Notes under the pieces: generated by a model
What the model was told of the DNA's origin: nothing
Seen by the model: the letters and a program-made list of their open reading frames with translations, nothing else
Database searches by the model: none
Part shown: one piece after another, positions 18,192-27,430 of the stretch
Layout: each line of letters opens with the position of its first letter
Numbering within the stretch: position 1 is the stretch's first letter
Made by a program: the position numbers and the translations under genes
From: JAAYLC01 sp964636665
Lineage (GTDB): Bacteria > Bacteroidota > Bacteroidia > Flavobacteriales > Flavobacteriaceae
Reading direction: 5' to 3'
NCBI GenBank assembly: GCA_964636665.1
Contig: CAZWVT010000005.1
Coordinates: 1 to 64,000, forward strand
DNA: 64,000 nt

Positions 18192-19136
18192 TTAAAAATA
18201 GATTAATTCCATTATCAAAACTTCATCCTTTCGCATGTTTTCTTCATCTAATTCCACAACTATTTCTCGGGTTCTTTCAATTTTGTGTGGTATTCCGGGA
18301 TAGTAATAATATTCAAATAAATTATTGTCATTTATTTCAATCCTACTTGATTTGAGATGTTCCTCATATTCTTCATTGTCAAAATTTAATTTTGCAAAAA
18401 GCTGTCTCAACATTTGTTTCGTGGCATCCGGATTTATCGAGAGTTCGTGTTTCATTACGCAGGATTCGTGCGTTCTATCGACATTTTTAAAATAAATTTT
18501 AGCATCAGCTTCCATAGGCTCTTCAGCAAAAAAATTAGGCAAATAATCTTTATAATTTAAAACTTGATTAGGGTCGAATTCATAACCTAATGGAAAGTGA
18601 ATAAACAAAATTTCCTGCAATAAAATCTCTTCAATGCCTTGTTGGGATTTGTATATATCTTTAAATGACCTCATAAATTCATAAAATTCTTCAGGCAATT
18701 TTTCATCTTCAAAAGCCTTATTTAATTCGTCAAACATTTCACTTATCATTTGTGAAATTTCTTTCCAATTTAAAATCTCAACAAATTCACCATATTCTGT
18801 GGTTTTATATATTACTTCAGTCAAGTCGTATTTTGAAACAATATCCGTAAATTCTTGAGGAAGTTCGTAAGTATTAATCAAATTTACCTCATAACTCCAA
18901 CTTATGGTGTAAGAATTTTCTGTTGAATCAATGACTGTAAAATTTGCAATGTATTCCTCATAATTTTCTTCTGTCAGCTCTCCATGCTCCCATGTTTTTG
19001 CTTCTTTGGAAATTTTAAAATCATAGCTATCGCCGATTGACCAATAGGCAATAAAAGCAATTTTTGTAGTGTCTGCTTGACCAAATAAATGGGTGGAAAA
19101 AACAAATATTCCCAGAAGACAAAAGATTTTTTTCAT
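18192..19136 (-). CDS. Hypothetical secreted protein
   Basis: I do not recognise this 314-residue protein. It has a clear Sec signal peptide (MKKIFCLLGIFVFSTHLFGQ, residues 1-20), so it is exported. The mature part is acidic and mostly polar: an early beta-rich segment with WSIGDSYDFKISKE, a central helical stretch rich in Glu (about 120-160), and a C-terminal beta-rich half ending in MELIYF. There is no lipobox, no repeat and no catalytic motif that I can see. It lies 40 bp after (downstream of) the acyl-CoA carboxylase beta gene on the same strand, and could be read through from that operon. Confidence 0.72.
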   Translation of the reverse strand: MKKIFCLLGIFVFSTHLFGQADTTKIAFIAYWSIGDSYDFKISKEAKTWEHGELTEENYEEYIANFTVIDSTENSYTISWSYEVNLINTYELPQEFTDIVSKYDLTEVIYKTTEYGEFVEILNWKEISQMISEMFDELNKAFEDEKLPEEFYEFMRSFKDIYKSQQGIEEILLQEILFIHFPLGYEFDPNQVLNYKDYLPNFFAEEPMEADAKIYFKNVDRTHESCVMKHELSINPDATKQMLRQLFAKLNFDNEEYEEHLKSSRIEINDNNLFEYYYYPGIPHKIERTREIVVELDEENMRKDEVLIMELIYF

Positions 19137-19176
19137 TTTACACAGTAGAAGTTTTTAGAACTCATTTTAATAAATT

Positions 19177-20718
19177 TTATAGTGGAATATTTCCGTGTTT
19201 TCTGTCTGGAAGAATTACTGTTTTTGTTTCAAGCATCGCAAAAGCTTTCAATAATTTTCTTCGTGTTTCTCTCGGTTGAATTACTTCATCTATAAAACCA
19301 CGCTGTGCAGCAATGAATGGATTGGCAAATTTTTCGGCATATTCAGCTTCTTTTTCAGACAATTTTAATTCCGGGTTTTCGGCTTCTTCAATTTCTCTTT
19401 TAAAAATAATCTCACTTGCTCCTTTTGCTCCCATTACGGCTATTTCTGCCGTTGGCCAAGCGTAATTCATATCCGCTCCGATGTGTTTGCTGTTCATCAC
19501 ATCATAAGCTCCTCCATAAGCTTTTCGGGTAATTACGGTAACTCTTGGAACAGTGGCTTCACTTAATGCATAGAGTAACTTCGCGCCGTTTAGAATAATT
19601 CCGTTCCATTCCTGATCGGAGCCCGGCAAGAATCCGGGAACATCTACCAAAACCAACAACGGGATATTAAAACTATCACAGAATCTGGTAAATCTGGCTC
19701 CTTTTTTAGAACTGTCAACATCCAAAACACCCGCAAGACTCATCGGCTGATTGGCAACAATCCCGATGCTGCGTCCACCTATTCGTGCAAATCCGACTAT
19801 AATATTGTCTGCATAATCTTTGTGAACCTCAAAAAAACTGTCCATATCGATAATGCCTCTGATAACATCTTGCATATCATAAGGCTTCGTCGTGGAATCG
19901 GGAACAATATCTTCTAACTCGTTGCGATATTCGTCTTGCAATTCATAAGGTAATTTTTCAGGAGTTTCTTTATTGTTTTGAGGAATGTAGCTCAACAAAG
20001 TTTTTATTTGTTCCAAGCAAACAATATCGTTTGCTGCTGTAAAATGTGTAACGCCGCTTTTTGTAGCATGTGTTTGAGCACCACCCAATTCTTCTGACGT
20101 AATATTTTCATTCGTAACTGTTTTTACAACATTTGGACCTGTTACAAACATATAACTCGTTCCTTCTACCATCATTGTAAAATCTGTCATTGCCGGAGAA
20201 TAAACTGCCCCGCCCGCACAAGGCCCCATAATTGCCGAAATCTGAGGAACGACACCTGAAGCCTGTACGTTGCGATAAAAAATATCAGCATAACCGCCCA
20301 GCGAACGAACACCTTCTTGAATTCGCGCACCACCGGAATCATTCAGACCGATTACAGGAGCGCCCACACGGAGGGCATGATCCATAATTTTGCAGATTTT
20401 TTCAGCATGAGTTTCAGATAATGCTCCTCCAAATACCGTAAAATCTTGCGCAAAAACATAAACCAAACGACCGTTGATTGTGCCAAATCCCGTAACCACG
20501 CCATCGCCGAAATACACTTGCTTGTCCATTCCGAAATCAGTAGTTCGATGCGTTACGAGAATGCCCATTTCTTCAAAAGAACCTTCGTCCAACAGATATT
20601 CTATCCGCTCCCGGGCTGTTAATTTTTTCTTTTCATGTTGCCGATCAATCCGTTTTTGTCCGCCTCCTTTTTTTGCTTCTGCCAGATACGATTGAAGTTT
20701 TTTGTTTGTATTGCCCAT
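19177..20718 (-). CDS. Acyl-CoA carboxylase carboxyltransferase (beta) subunit
   Basis: This 513-residue biotin-dependent carboxyltransferase is of the PccB/MccB type and moves CO2 from carboxybiotin to an acyl-CoA, most likely propionyl-CoA. The N-terminal half has GGGQKRIDRQHEKKKLTAR and the acyl-CoA-binding LNDSGGARIQEGV (near 126-138). The C-terminal half has VDVPGFLPGSDQEW and the biotin-binding RKAYGGAYDVM (near 400-410). I used the ATG at 20718 rather than a TTG 12 nt upstream. It is the third gene of an operon with the carrier protein and biotin carboxylase. Propionyl-CoA is the usual substrate for this arrangement; acetyl-CoA or methylcrotonyl-CoA cannot be excluded. Confidence 0.93.
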   Translation of the reverse strand: MGNTNKKLQSYLAEAKKGGGQKRIDRQHEKKKLTARERIEYLLDEGSFEEMGILVTHRTTDFGMDKQVYFGDGVVTGFGTINGRLVYVFAQDFTVFGGALSETHAEKICKIMDHALRVGAPVIGLNDSGGARIQEGVRSLGGYADIFYRNVQASGVVPQISAIMGPCAGGAVYSPAMTDFTMMVEGTSYMFVTGPNVVKTVTNENITSEELGGAQTHATKSGVTHFTAANDIVCLEQIKTLLSYIPQNNKETPEKLPYELQDEYRNELEDIVPDSTTKPYDMQDVIRGIIDMDSFFEVHKDYADNIIVGFARIGGRSIGIVANQPMSLAGVLDVDSSKKGARFTRFCDSFNIPLLVLVDVPGFLPGSDQEWNGIILNGAKLLYALSEATVPRVTVITRKAYGGAYDVMNSKHIGADMNYAWPTAEIAVMGAKGASEIIFKREIEEAENPELKLSEKEAEYAEKFANPFIAAQRGFIDEVIQPRETRRKLLKAFAMLETKTVILPDRKHGNIPL

Positions 20719-20754
20719 AATCAATGTCAATAATGTAATATGTATTTATAAAAT

Positions 20755-22197
20755 TTACTTCGGAATCTTTAATTTGTCCAAATTATTTAAATAGTGTTTT
20801 AAAGAAAATAAAGCTGCTACCCGTGCTTCTTCTTCGTCCAAAACTTTTCGATTGTCGTTTAAATAATATGTAGCGACAAAGTTTGTATCAAATTTCCCTT
20901 CTTGAAATGCTTGATGACGGAACACAAATTGTCCAAAATCCAAGGTGGTTTTCACTCCTTCCACCTGATAATCTGAAATTGCTTCCAATATTCGCTGAAT
21001 GGCTTCGGCTCGTGTTTTTCCGTAAACAATCAGTTTGGACAACATCGGGTCATATTGAATGGGAACTTCCATTCCCTCTCTATACCCGTCGTCAACTCGA
21101 ATATTTTCACCTTTGGGAGGTTGATATTGTTTTAATATGCCCACACTCGGCATAAAATTATCGGCAGGATCTTCTGCATAAACACGGAGTTCTAATGCAT
21201 GTCCTTTAATTTTCAAATCATCCTGTGAAAACGAAAGCGGTTCGCCATTGGCAATGCGAATCTGAAGTTCCACTAAATCCAAACCGGTAATTAGCTCAGT
21301 AACCGGATGTTCAACCTGAAGTCTGGTATTCATTTCCAGAAAATAAAAATTATGGTTTTCATCCAAAAGAAATTCCACAGTTCCTGCACCAACATAATCA
21401 CAAGATTTTGCGACATTCACGGCTGCTTCTCCCATCATTTTACGCTTTTCCGGAGTTAAAACTGCCGAAGGTGCTTCTTCCACTACTTTTTGATGACGCC
21501 TCTGAATGCTGCATTCCCTTTCAAACAGATGTACTACATTCCCATGATTATCGGCAAGCACCTGAATTTCAATATGTCTTGGAGAACTTACGAACTTTTC
21601 AATGAAAACAGATCCGTCACCAAAAGCATTTTCTGCTTCACTTATCGCCCGTTTCATTTGTGGTTCGAATTCATCTTCGTTTTCCACAATCCGCATTCCT
21701 TTTCCTCCGCCACCTGCAGAAGCTTTTATTAGAATGGGAAAACCGATTTCGCCGGCAATTTTTTTAGCTTTTGAAATATCAGTAATGGCTTCATTTGTTC
21801 CGGGAATCATCGGAATATCATACGCTTTCACAGTTTCTTTTGCTGCCAATTTACTTCCCATTACACGAATGGCATGAGATTTTGGTCCGATAAATTTTAA
21901 TCCGTTAGCTTCAACTTTCTCTGCAAAATCTGCATTTTCACTTAAAAAGCCATATCCCGGATGAATTGCATCTGCATTTAATTCTTTTGCAATTTCAATT
22001 ATTTTATCTCCTTTTAAGTAAGATTCATTTGATGGCGCAGGACCGATACATACAGATTCGTCTGCAAACAATACATGAGGTGCATCTCTGTCAATTTCTG
22101 AAAATACTGCAACTGTTTTTATACCCATCGCACGGGCAGTTTTCATAATTCGAAGCGCAATTTCTCCTCGATTTGCAATCAATATTTTTTTAATCAT
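20755..22197 (-). CDS. accC: Biotin carboxylase subunit of acyl-CoA carboxylase
   Basis: This 480-residue ATP-grasp enzyme carboxylates biotin on the carrier protein with bicarbonate and ATP. It opens with the signature KKILIANRGEIALRI. The glycine-rich ATP loop is KASAGGGGKGMRIV (near 159-172), and the active-site region FLEMNTRLQVEHPVTE lies near 285-300. The length fits AccC/PccA biotin carboxylase without a fused biotinyl domain. The ATG at 22197 was chosen over an upstream TTG; it overlaps the carrier gene by 8 bp, indicating translational coupling. It may serve propionyl-CoA carboxylase, acetyl-CoA carboxylase, or both. Confidence 0.95.
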   Translation of the reverse strand: MIKKILIANRGEIALRIMKTARAMGIKTVAVFSEIDRDAPHVLFADESVCIGPAPSNESYLKGDKIIEIAKELNADAIHPGYGFLSENADFAEKVEANGLKFIGPKSHAIRVMGSKLAAKETVKAYDIPMIPGTNEAITDISKAKKIAGEIGFPILIKASAGGGGKGMRIVENEDEFEPQMKRAISEAENAFGDGSVFIEKFVSSPRHIEIQVLADNHGNVVHLFERECSIQRRHQKVVEEAPSAVLTPEKRKMMGEAAVNVAKSCDYVGAGTVEFLLDENHNFYFLEMNTRLQVEHPVTELITGLDLVELQIRIANGEPLSFSQDDLKIKGHALELRVYAEDPADNFMPSVGILKQYQPPKGENIRVDDGYREGMEVPIQYDPMLSKLIVYGKTRAEAIQRILEAISDYQVEGVKTTLDFGQFVFRHQAFQEGKFDTNFVATYYLNDNRKVLDEEEARVAALFSLKHYLNNLDKLKIPK

Positions 22198-22684
22198 TGG
22201 ATTCAAATTCAATTAATAACTTTCCTTTCTCAACTGTTTCGCCTTTTGTAATGGTCACGGTTTTGATTATTCCGTCTTGTGGGGAAGTAAGGGAATTTTC
22301 CATTTTCATCGCTTCCAATACACAAAGCGGAGTTCCTTTTGCAACCTCATCGCCTTCAGCTACCAATACGTCCAAAATAATTCCCGGCATCGGTGCGGAA
22401 ATAGAATTAGCCGCAACGGATGAACCAAGAGACAAGCCCAATTCCTTAATCAAAGCATCCAAAGGTCGTTCAATGGAAATCTCGTATGTTTTATTGTTAA
22501 TCTGAATTTTATAGGTTCTCGATGAAAAATCCTCAGATAAAACCTGAATATTATATGATTTATTGCTGTGTATAAAATGCGCTTTTGCATTGTCTAAATA
22601 AAGTATATCGAGGGAAGCTACATCTTCGACATTTAATTCAAAATCGTGAGCATCATTAACCTGAAGTTGATACTTTTCTACCAT
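22190..22684 (-). CDS. Biotin carboxyl carrier protein of acyl-CoA carboxylase
   Basis: This 164-residue protein carries a C-terminal biotinyl domain (about residues 95-163) with the biotinylation motif EAMKMEN at K127, preceded by a flexible Ser/Ala-rich linker. The N-terminal 80 residues form a small beta-rich domain (VNDAHDFELN onward), as in stand-alone carriers of propionyl-CoA-type carboxylases in Bacteroidota. I chose the ATG at 22684, because homologous carriers start directly with the VxVN strand; TTG and ATG codons farther upstream would add an unlikely 26-residue leader. It is the first gene of the carboxylase operon. Confidence 0.9.
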   Translation of the reverse strand: MVEKYQLQVNDAHDFELNVEDVASLDILYLDNAKAHFIHSNKSYNIQVLSEDFSSRTYKIQINNKTYEISIERPLDALIKELGLSLGSSVAANSISAPMPGIILDVLVAEGDEVAKGTPLCVLEAMKMENSLTSPQDGIIKTVTITKGETVEKGKLLIEFESND

Positions 22685-22789
22685 ATTATAAATTTTTGCT
22701 AAAGTTACATATTGCATCGAAAAAACAGCACTTGCTTTTAAAAAGAATGTTTCTTCAGACAAATTTGGCTCCTATTTTAAAGTAACTTT

Positions 22790-23500
22790 TTATATATCTA
22801 TAATGTGTTTAAAATCTTTTCCTGTTTGTAAATCGTAATAATCAAAAATAAATTCCCTTTTGAGTCTTTCAATTTGTGTAATGCTTTTGGTTTTAACGAA
22901 ACCGCGATCCATAATTAGATTTGAATCCGGGTTTCCATCTCCGCCGGTGCGATGGAAATGCATCACATTCTTGGGAGTGATTTCATTTGATTCCAGAAAA
23001 GTTTGAAACCAATTTCTCCTCATTTGCTTGTATTCTTCAGTATATAAAGGCGAGGATGACCAAATATGTGGAACCTCATGAGGTTTATGATTTTTGTGTA
23101 GTGTGATTCCGTCCCAGACAATTTCTATTAATTCTGTTTGTTTAGACCAATTTATCACAATTGCCGTAAAAGGTTCAATTTCGGTAAAATCTTCAGAATC
23201 CAAATAATCTTCGACTGTGGAAGTAACTAATAAATCCTTAACAATCAACCCGCGACTTTTACGATAATGAGGCTTACGCTGATGAGGTTTAAATTCGCCG
23301 TTCATCAAATTTACCAACCTGTATAAAGAACTGGCTCCAATCCAAGTTCCTCCTGCCAAAACATCTTTTGGATACAGGAGTTCGACTCCCCTTTTCGTGT
23401 AAATTTTAGGTAGTTTGGTCTCTCTCTCAGGAGCTTCATCTCTATTTGATGTTAGAATAAAATCTCTATTGTTATAAGGAATGAATGTTACGGTACACAT
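22790..23500 (-). CDS. NRDE (TANGO2) family protein
   Basis: This 236-residue protein starts with the family's diagnostic motif: Cys at residue 2 (MCTVTFIP) and SNRDEAPERET near residue 18. NRDE proteins, including human TANGO2, have an N-terminal-nucleophile-like arrangement with Cys2 possibly exposed by Met removal. Their biochemical role is debated, with links to lipid, CoA or heme handling. A later conserved patch is GGTWIGAS (near 46-53). It lies 105 bp upstream of the carboxylase carrier gene on the same strand and is divergent from pruA. The family call is firm; no function is claimed. Confidence 0.88.
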   Translation of the reverse strand: MCTVTFIPYNNRDFILTSNRDEAPERETKLPKIYTKRGVELLYPKDVLAGGTWIGASSLYRLVNLMNGEFKPHQRKPHYRKSRGLIVKDLLVTSTVEDYLDSEDFTEIEPFTAIVINWSKQTELIEIVWDGITLHKNHKPHEVPHIWSSSPLYTEEYKQMRRNWFQTFLESNEITPKNVMHFHRTGGDGNPDSNLIMDRGFVKTKSITQIERLKREFIFDYYDLQTGKDFKHIIDI

Positions 23501-23599
23501 AATTTTTCAGTTTTTAAATTAATGGCTTTTAAAGATTTATTGAAATGCAAAAACGTATAGCAATCATTCACCAACCTTCCTTTTTCGTTGCATATTTCT

Positions 23600-23607
23600 T
23601 ATCTTTG
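23600..23607 (+). promoter_or_regulatory. -7 promoter element of pruA
   Basis: TATCTTTG matches TAnnTTTG and is 32 nt before the pruA ATG, a typical Bacteroidota spacing. The -33 position is weak (a CTTC-like sequence). Confidence 0.5.
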
Positions 23608-23639
23608 CTTTCTTTAAAATAAAAATACAAAATTTAATT

Positions 23640-25265
23640 ATGGGAAAAGGATTTTTTGAAGTACCTATCGCTATTAATGAACCAGTAAAAACCTATGCAC
23701 CAGGTTCACAAGAACGAAAAGAAGTACTTGAAACATACAAAAAAATGTATGCAGAAAACATTGATGTACCTCTTTATATAAACGGAGAAGAAGTCAGAAC
23801 CGGAGATACCGCTACGATGGTTCCACCACACGATCACAAACACGAATTGGGAAAATATCACCGCGCCTCCAAAGAGGATGTTCAACGTGCGATTGACGGT
23901 GCTTTGGAAGCTCAAAAAAAATGGGCTGCGATGCCGTGGGAACAACGTGCTGCAATTTTTCTCAGAGCCGCAGAACTTATTGCCGGTCCTTATCGTTCAA
24001 AAATCAATGCTGCAACCATGCTTGGTCAGTCTAAGAATATTTATCAAGCAGAAATTGATTCCGCTTGTGAACTTATAGATTTTCTAAGATTTAATGTTCA
24101 GTATATGACTGAAATATACGCAGAACAACCTGAATCGACATCTGACGCTTGGAATCGAGTTGAATACCGTCCTTTAGAAGGATTTGTTTACGCCATTACG
24201 CCATTTAATTTTACAGCCATTGCCGGGAATTTACCTGCAAGTGCCGCTTTAATGGGCAATGTGGTTGTTTGGAAACCCAGTCATACACAAGTGTATTCCG
24301 CAAAAGTAATTATGGACGTATTCCGAGAAGCAGGAGTTCCTGCCGGTGTGATTAATATGGTGATGGGAGATGCAGTAATGATATCTGACACCCTACTTGC
24401 CCATCCTGATTTTGCAGGTGTTCACTTTACAGGTTCAACCGGCGTTTTCCAAGGAATTTGGAAAAAAATAGGAAATAACATTCACAATTATAAAACTTAT
24501 CCGCGTATTGTAGGCGAAACCGGTGGGAAAGATTTTGTTGTGGCACATCCTTCTTCCAATCCAAAACAAGTAGCCACAGCATTGTCACGAGGAGCTTTTG
24601 AGTTCCAAGGTCAAAAATGCAGTGCAGCCAGTAGAAGTTATATTCCTGAAAGCCTTTGGGAAGATGTGAAAAAACACCTTATTGATGATTTAAAATCATT
24701 TAAAATGGGGTCTCCTGAAGATATGGGCAATTTTATCACAGCAGTTATCGATGAAAAATCATTTGACAAGTTGGCTTCTTACATAGATGCCGCCAAATCT
24801 GATGAAGGCGTTCAGATTATTGCCGGTGGAAATTACGACAAATCAAGAGGTTACTTTATAGAACCTACTGTGATTCTTACCGAAGACCCGAAATACACTA
24901 CTATGTGCACGGAATTATTCGGTCCTGTTTTGACCATCTATGTTTATAAAGATGAAGATTGGACAAACATGCTGAAACTGGTTGACGAAACAAGTGAATA
25001 TGCCTTAACCGGAGCTGTTTTCAGTGAAGACCGTTATGCATTGGAAGAAGCAATCATCGCATTGAAAAATGCCGCAGGAAACTTTTATGTAAATGACAAA
25101 CCCACCGGAGCAGTTGTTGGCCAACAACCATTTGGTGGAGCACGCGCCAGTGGAACCAACGACAAAGCAGGCAGTAAAATGAACCTATACCGATGGGTGT
25201 CACCAAGATTGATTAAAGAAACTTTTGTTTCTCCAACGGATTACCGATATCCGTTTTTGGGATAA
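23640..25265 (+). CDS. pruA: L-glutamate gamma-semialdehyde dehydrogenase
   Basis: This 541-residue aldehyde dehydrogenase oxidises glutamate gamma-semialdehyde (from proline via delta-1-pyrroline-5-carboxylate) to glutamate with NAD. The general base Glu is in VGETGGKDF (E near 292) and the catalytic Cys is in GQKCSAASR (C near 327). The length matches the stand-alone P5C dehydrogenase (about 540) rather than bifunctional PutA. The N-terminal stretch PVKTYAPGSQERKEV is typical of that group. The proline dehydrogenase partner is not in the window. The gene is monocistronic, with a -7 element before it and a strong terminator behind. Confidence 0.96.
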   Translation: MGKGFFEVPIAINEPVKTYAPGSQERKEVLETYKKMYAENIDVPLYINGEEVRTGDTATMVPPHDHKHELGKYHRASKEDVQRAIDGALEAQKKWAAMPWEQRAAIFLRAAELIAGPYRSKINAATMLGQSKNIYQAEIDSACELIDFLRFNVQYMTEIYAEQPESTSDAWNRVEYRPLEGFVYAITPFNFTAIAGNLPASAALMGNVVVWKPSHTQVYSAKVIMDVFREAGVPAGVINMVMGDAVMISDTLLAHPDFAGVHFTGSTGVFQGIWKKIGNNIHNYKTYPRIVGETGGKDFVVAHPSSNPKQVATALSRGAFEFQGQKCSAASRSYIPESLWEDVKKHLIDDLKSFKMGSPEDMGNFITAVIDEKSFDKLASYIDAAKSDEGVQIIAGGNYDKSRGYFIEPTVILTEDPKYTTMCTELFGPVLTIYVYKDEDWTNMLKLVDETSEYALTGAVFSEDRYALEEAIIALKNAAGNFYVNDKPTGAVVGQQPFGGARASGTNDKAGSKMNLYRWVSPRLIKETFVSPTDYRYPFLG

Positions 25266-25292
25266 TCTTTAAATATCTTTTTTAATGTGATG

Positions 25293-25331
25293 ATAAGCTT
25301 GGGAATTTTATTTTCTCAAGCTTATTTTTTT
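25293..25331 (+). terminator. Terminator of pruA
   Basis: A 13-bp stem with one G-T wobble (25293-25305 with 25313-25325, loop TTTTATT) is followed by a T-run. It starts 28 nt after the pruA stop. Confidence 0.88.
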
Positions 25332-25433
25332 AAATAAAATAGTTTGATTTTTCTTTTAATTAACTCAAAATGAAAAACTATTAAATCACATTTAAAAACT
25401 GTTTAAACAAAACTTTTTTTGGCGTGAAAATTG

Positions 25434-25441
25434 TACCTTTG
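25434..25441 (+). promoter_or_regulatory. -7 element before the small Cys-rich membrane protein
   Basis: TACCTTTG fits TAnnTTTG and lies 17 nt upstream of the ATG at 25459. No TTTG exists at the standard distance; one at 25418-25421 is only 12 nt away. Confidence 0.45.
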
Positions 25442-25458
25442 TAGGAAAGATTTACGAT

Positions 25459-25662
25459 ATGGGAATTTTACTTGTAACTTTCGGTTTATTATTACTTGCA
25501 TTTGCAGGCATTGCGATAAAAATATGGGCTAAGAAAGACGGTGAATTTGCAGGTACTTGTGCCAGTCAAAGCCCTTTTTTAAACAAAGAAGGAGCTCCAT
25601 GTGGTTTTTGCGGAAAAACTCCCGACCAATTTTCAACCTGCAAGGAAGAAAGCCACTCATAA
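25459..25662 (+). CDS. Small membrane protein with Cys-rich tail
   Basis: This 67-residue protein has one N-terminal membrane helix (residues 2-24, MGILLVTFGLLLLAFAGIAIKIW) and a short soluble tail with four Cys: C34, then CGFC (near residues 52-55) and one close to the end (TCKEESHS). The tail pattern could bind metal or form a disulfide. I recall similar short proteins in flavobacteria, but no function is assigned. It has its own -7 promoter match and is followed 40 bp later by a glycosyltransferase and an ECF sigma factor on the same strand. Confidence 0.65.
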   Translation: MGILLVTFGLLLLAFAGIAIKIWAKKDGEFAGTCASQSPFLNKEGAPCGFCGKTPDQFSTCKEESHS

Positions 25663-25702
25663 CAGCTCGTTAATAAAACATTTTATCACTTTATAGTGGC
25701 TT

Positions 25703-26797
25703 ATGGCGCTACTTTATATCTTTGGTGGAGTTGTATTGATAAACTGCATCTATTATTTATATTTTTCTCGTTTTTCGTTTTTTAAAGAACTTCCTGATAA
25801 GACTGCCGTTTCATTTCCGGTTTCTGTAATTGTATGTGCCAAAAATGAAGCAAAAACACTTCGCAAACATATCCCGTTGTGGTTAAATCAAAATTATCCC
25901 AATTTTCAATTGGTTTTGATTAATGACGCTTCGGTAGATGATACGTTAGAATTATTTAATGAGTTTGCCAAAGAAGATTCCCGAATTAAAGTCGTTGACG
26001 TCAAAAACAATGAAAGCTTTTGGGGCAATAAAAAATACGCATTAACCCTCGGAATCAAAGCAGCCACTCACAATCATTTGATATTTACGGATGCAGATTG
26101 CGCACCCACTTCACCACAATGGATTCAGCTGATGGCTAATAAATTTACGGATAAACATCAATTGGTTTTAGGATACGGCGGCTATTACAGACACACAAGT
26201 TTTTTAAATAAACTCATACGTTTTGAAACGCTATTGACTGCACTTCAATATTTTTCTTGTGCTTTAAACGGAAATCCTTATATGGGCGTCGGACGAAATT
26301 TGGCTTATACCACCTCTCTTTATTATGAGAATAAAGGGTTTATGAGTCATATAAAAATTCCTTCCGGCGATGATGATTTATTTGTCAATGAAGCAGCAAA
26401 TTCTTCAAATACTGCAATTTGTAGTTTACCTGAAGCATTTACCTATTCCGCACCGAAATACACCTATAAAGAATGGATTCAACAAAAAAGACGACATTAT
26501 ACCACTTCCAAATATTATGAGTTTAAACACAAAATTTTTCTCGGTTTTTTCTATCTATCAACGCTGCTTTTCTGGGTTTTTGCAGGAATCACATTAACTA
26601 CCATTTACTGGAAAATCGCTCTTGGAGTTATCACATTTCGTTTTGCTCTTCAATATCTTGTCTATGGGAAAGCGGCAAAACGGCTGAAAGAAAAAGATTT
26701 AATTGCTTTAATTCCCCTCCTTGAAATGTTTTTAATCTTTGTGCAAATGCGTATTTTTATTTCCAATAAAGAGTCAAGTAAAGTAAAATGGAAGTAA
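25703..26797 (+). CDS. Family 2 glycosyltransferase (membrane)
   Basis: This 364-residue protein has a GT-A fold with an N-terminal membrane helix (about residues 3-22) and C-terminal helices (about 275-320 and 335-352), typical of inner-membrane family 2 transferases. The nucleotide-sugar motifs are visible: PVSVIVCAKNEAKTL (near 37), INDASVDDT (near 73) and the DxD motif TDADCAP (near 131). A later QQKRRHYTTSKYY resembles the (Q/R)xxRW position. The acceptor is unknown; polysaccharide or lipid glycosylation is possible. Its last 10 bp overlap the start of the sigma factor gene, so the two are translationally coupled. Confidence 0.9.
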   Translation: MALLYIFGGVVLINCIYYLYFSRFSFFKELPDKTAVSFPVSVIVCAKNEAKTLRKHIPLWLNQNYPNFQLVLINDASVDDTLELFNEFAKEDSRIKVVDVKNNESFWGNKKYALTLGIKAATHNHLIFTDADCAPTSPQWIQLMANKFTDKHQLVLGYGGYYRHTSFLNKLIRFETLLTALQYFSCALNGNPYMGVGRNLAYTTSLYYENKGFMSHIKIPSGDDDLFVNEAANSSNTAICSLPEAFTYSAPKYTYKEWIQQKRRHYTTSKYYEFKHKIFLGFFYLSTLLFWVFAGITLTTIYWKIALGVITFRFALQYLVYGKAAKRLKEKDLIALIPLLEMFLIFVQMRIFISNKESSKVKWK

Positions 26798-27351
26798 ATC
26801 CGGAATTCATTTTGCATCAAATCAAAAATGCCAAAGAAGGAAAGCAGAGTGCATACAATTACCTGTTAAATACTTTTTGGAATGAAGTTTATGGTTTTCA
26901 AATGAAACGCATACAAAATGAATATGAAGCAGAAGATATCACCATTGAAACCTTTGCCCGCGCTTTTGATAAAATCAATACTTTTGATACTAAGTATTCA
27001 TTTTCCACTTGGCTGATAACCATTTCAAAGAACATTCAAATCGATAAATTCCGAAGTAAAAAAAACGAACATCATTCCCTTGCCGATATTGAAAAAGAAA
27101 AAATAAAAAAAATTCCCGATGATTCTCCTTCCCCTGAAGACCGATTAATCCGCGAACAAAATCTTGCTCAACTGCTTCAATACATCAAATTATTAAAACC
27201 GGATTATCAAAAAGTAATTCATCTTCGTTATTTTAAAGAAATGAGTTATAACGAAATTGCAAATGATTTAAATGAATCACTGAGCACGGTAAAAGTCCGT
27301 TTGTTGCGAGCCCGACAATTATTGGCTGAAATTATAAGCAACACGGATTAA
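26788..27351 (+). CDS. ECF-type RNA polymerase sigma factor
   Basis: This 187-residue sigma-70 family protein has region 2 at about residues 20-90 (YNYLLNTFWNEVYGF to STWLITISKNIQIDKFR) and region 4 at about 130-180 (LRYFKEMSYNEIANDLNESLSTVKVRLLRARQLL, a helix-turn-helix). It lacks regions 1.1 and 3, so it is an extracytoplasmic-function type. The start overlaps the glycosyltransferase by 10 bp. No anti-sigma gene follows; the next gene is lipA with its own promoter. The regulon and inducing signal are unknown. Confidence 0.92.
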   Translation: MEVNPEFILHQIKNAKEGKQSAYNYLLNTFWNEVYGFQMKRIQNEYEAEDITIETFARAFDKINTFDTKYSFSTWLITISKNIQIDKFRSKKNEHHSLADIEKEKIKKIPDDSPSPEDRLIREQNLAQLLQYIKLLKPDYQKVIHLRYFKEMSYNEIANDLNESLSTVKVRLLRARQLLAEIISNTD

Positions 27352-27392
27352 AAAGCTTGTACACTTTTCCTCTTTTTAAAAATTGCAGAATG

Positions 27393-27424
27393 TGTGAAAA
27401 TCGTTTGCGCATTTTGTACTTTTG
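27393..27424 (+). promoter_or_regulatory. Promoter of lipA-gap
   Basis: The -7 element TACTTTTG (27417-27424) matches TAnnTTTG exactly. A TGTG at 27393-27396, 20 nt upstream, is one base from the TTTG -33 consensus. The ATG of lipA is 7 nt downstream, so the message would have almost no leader. Confidence 0.55.
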
Positions 27425-27430
27425 TGTACC

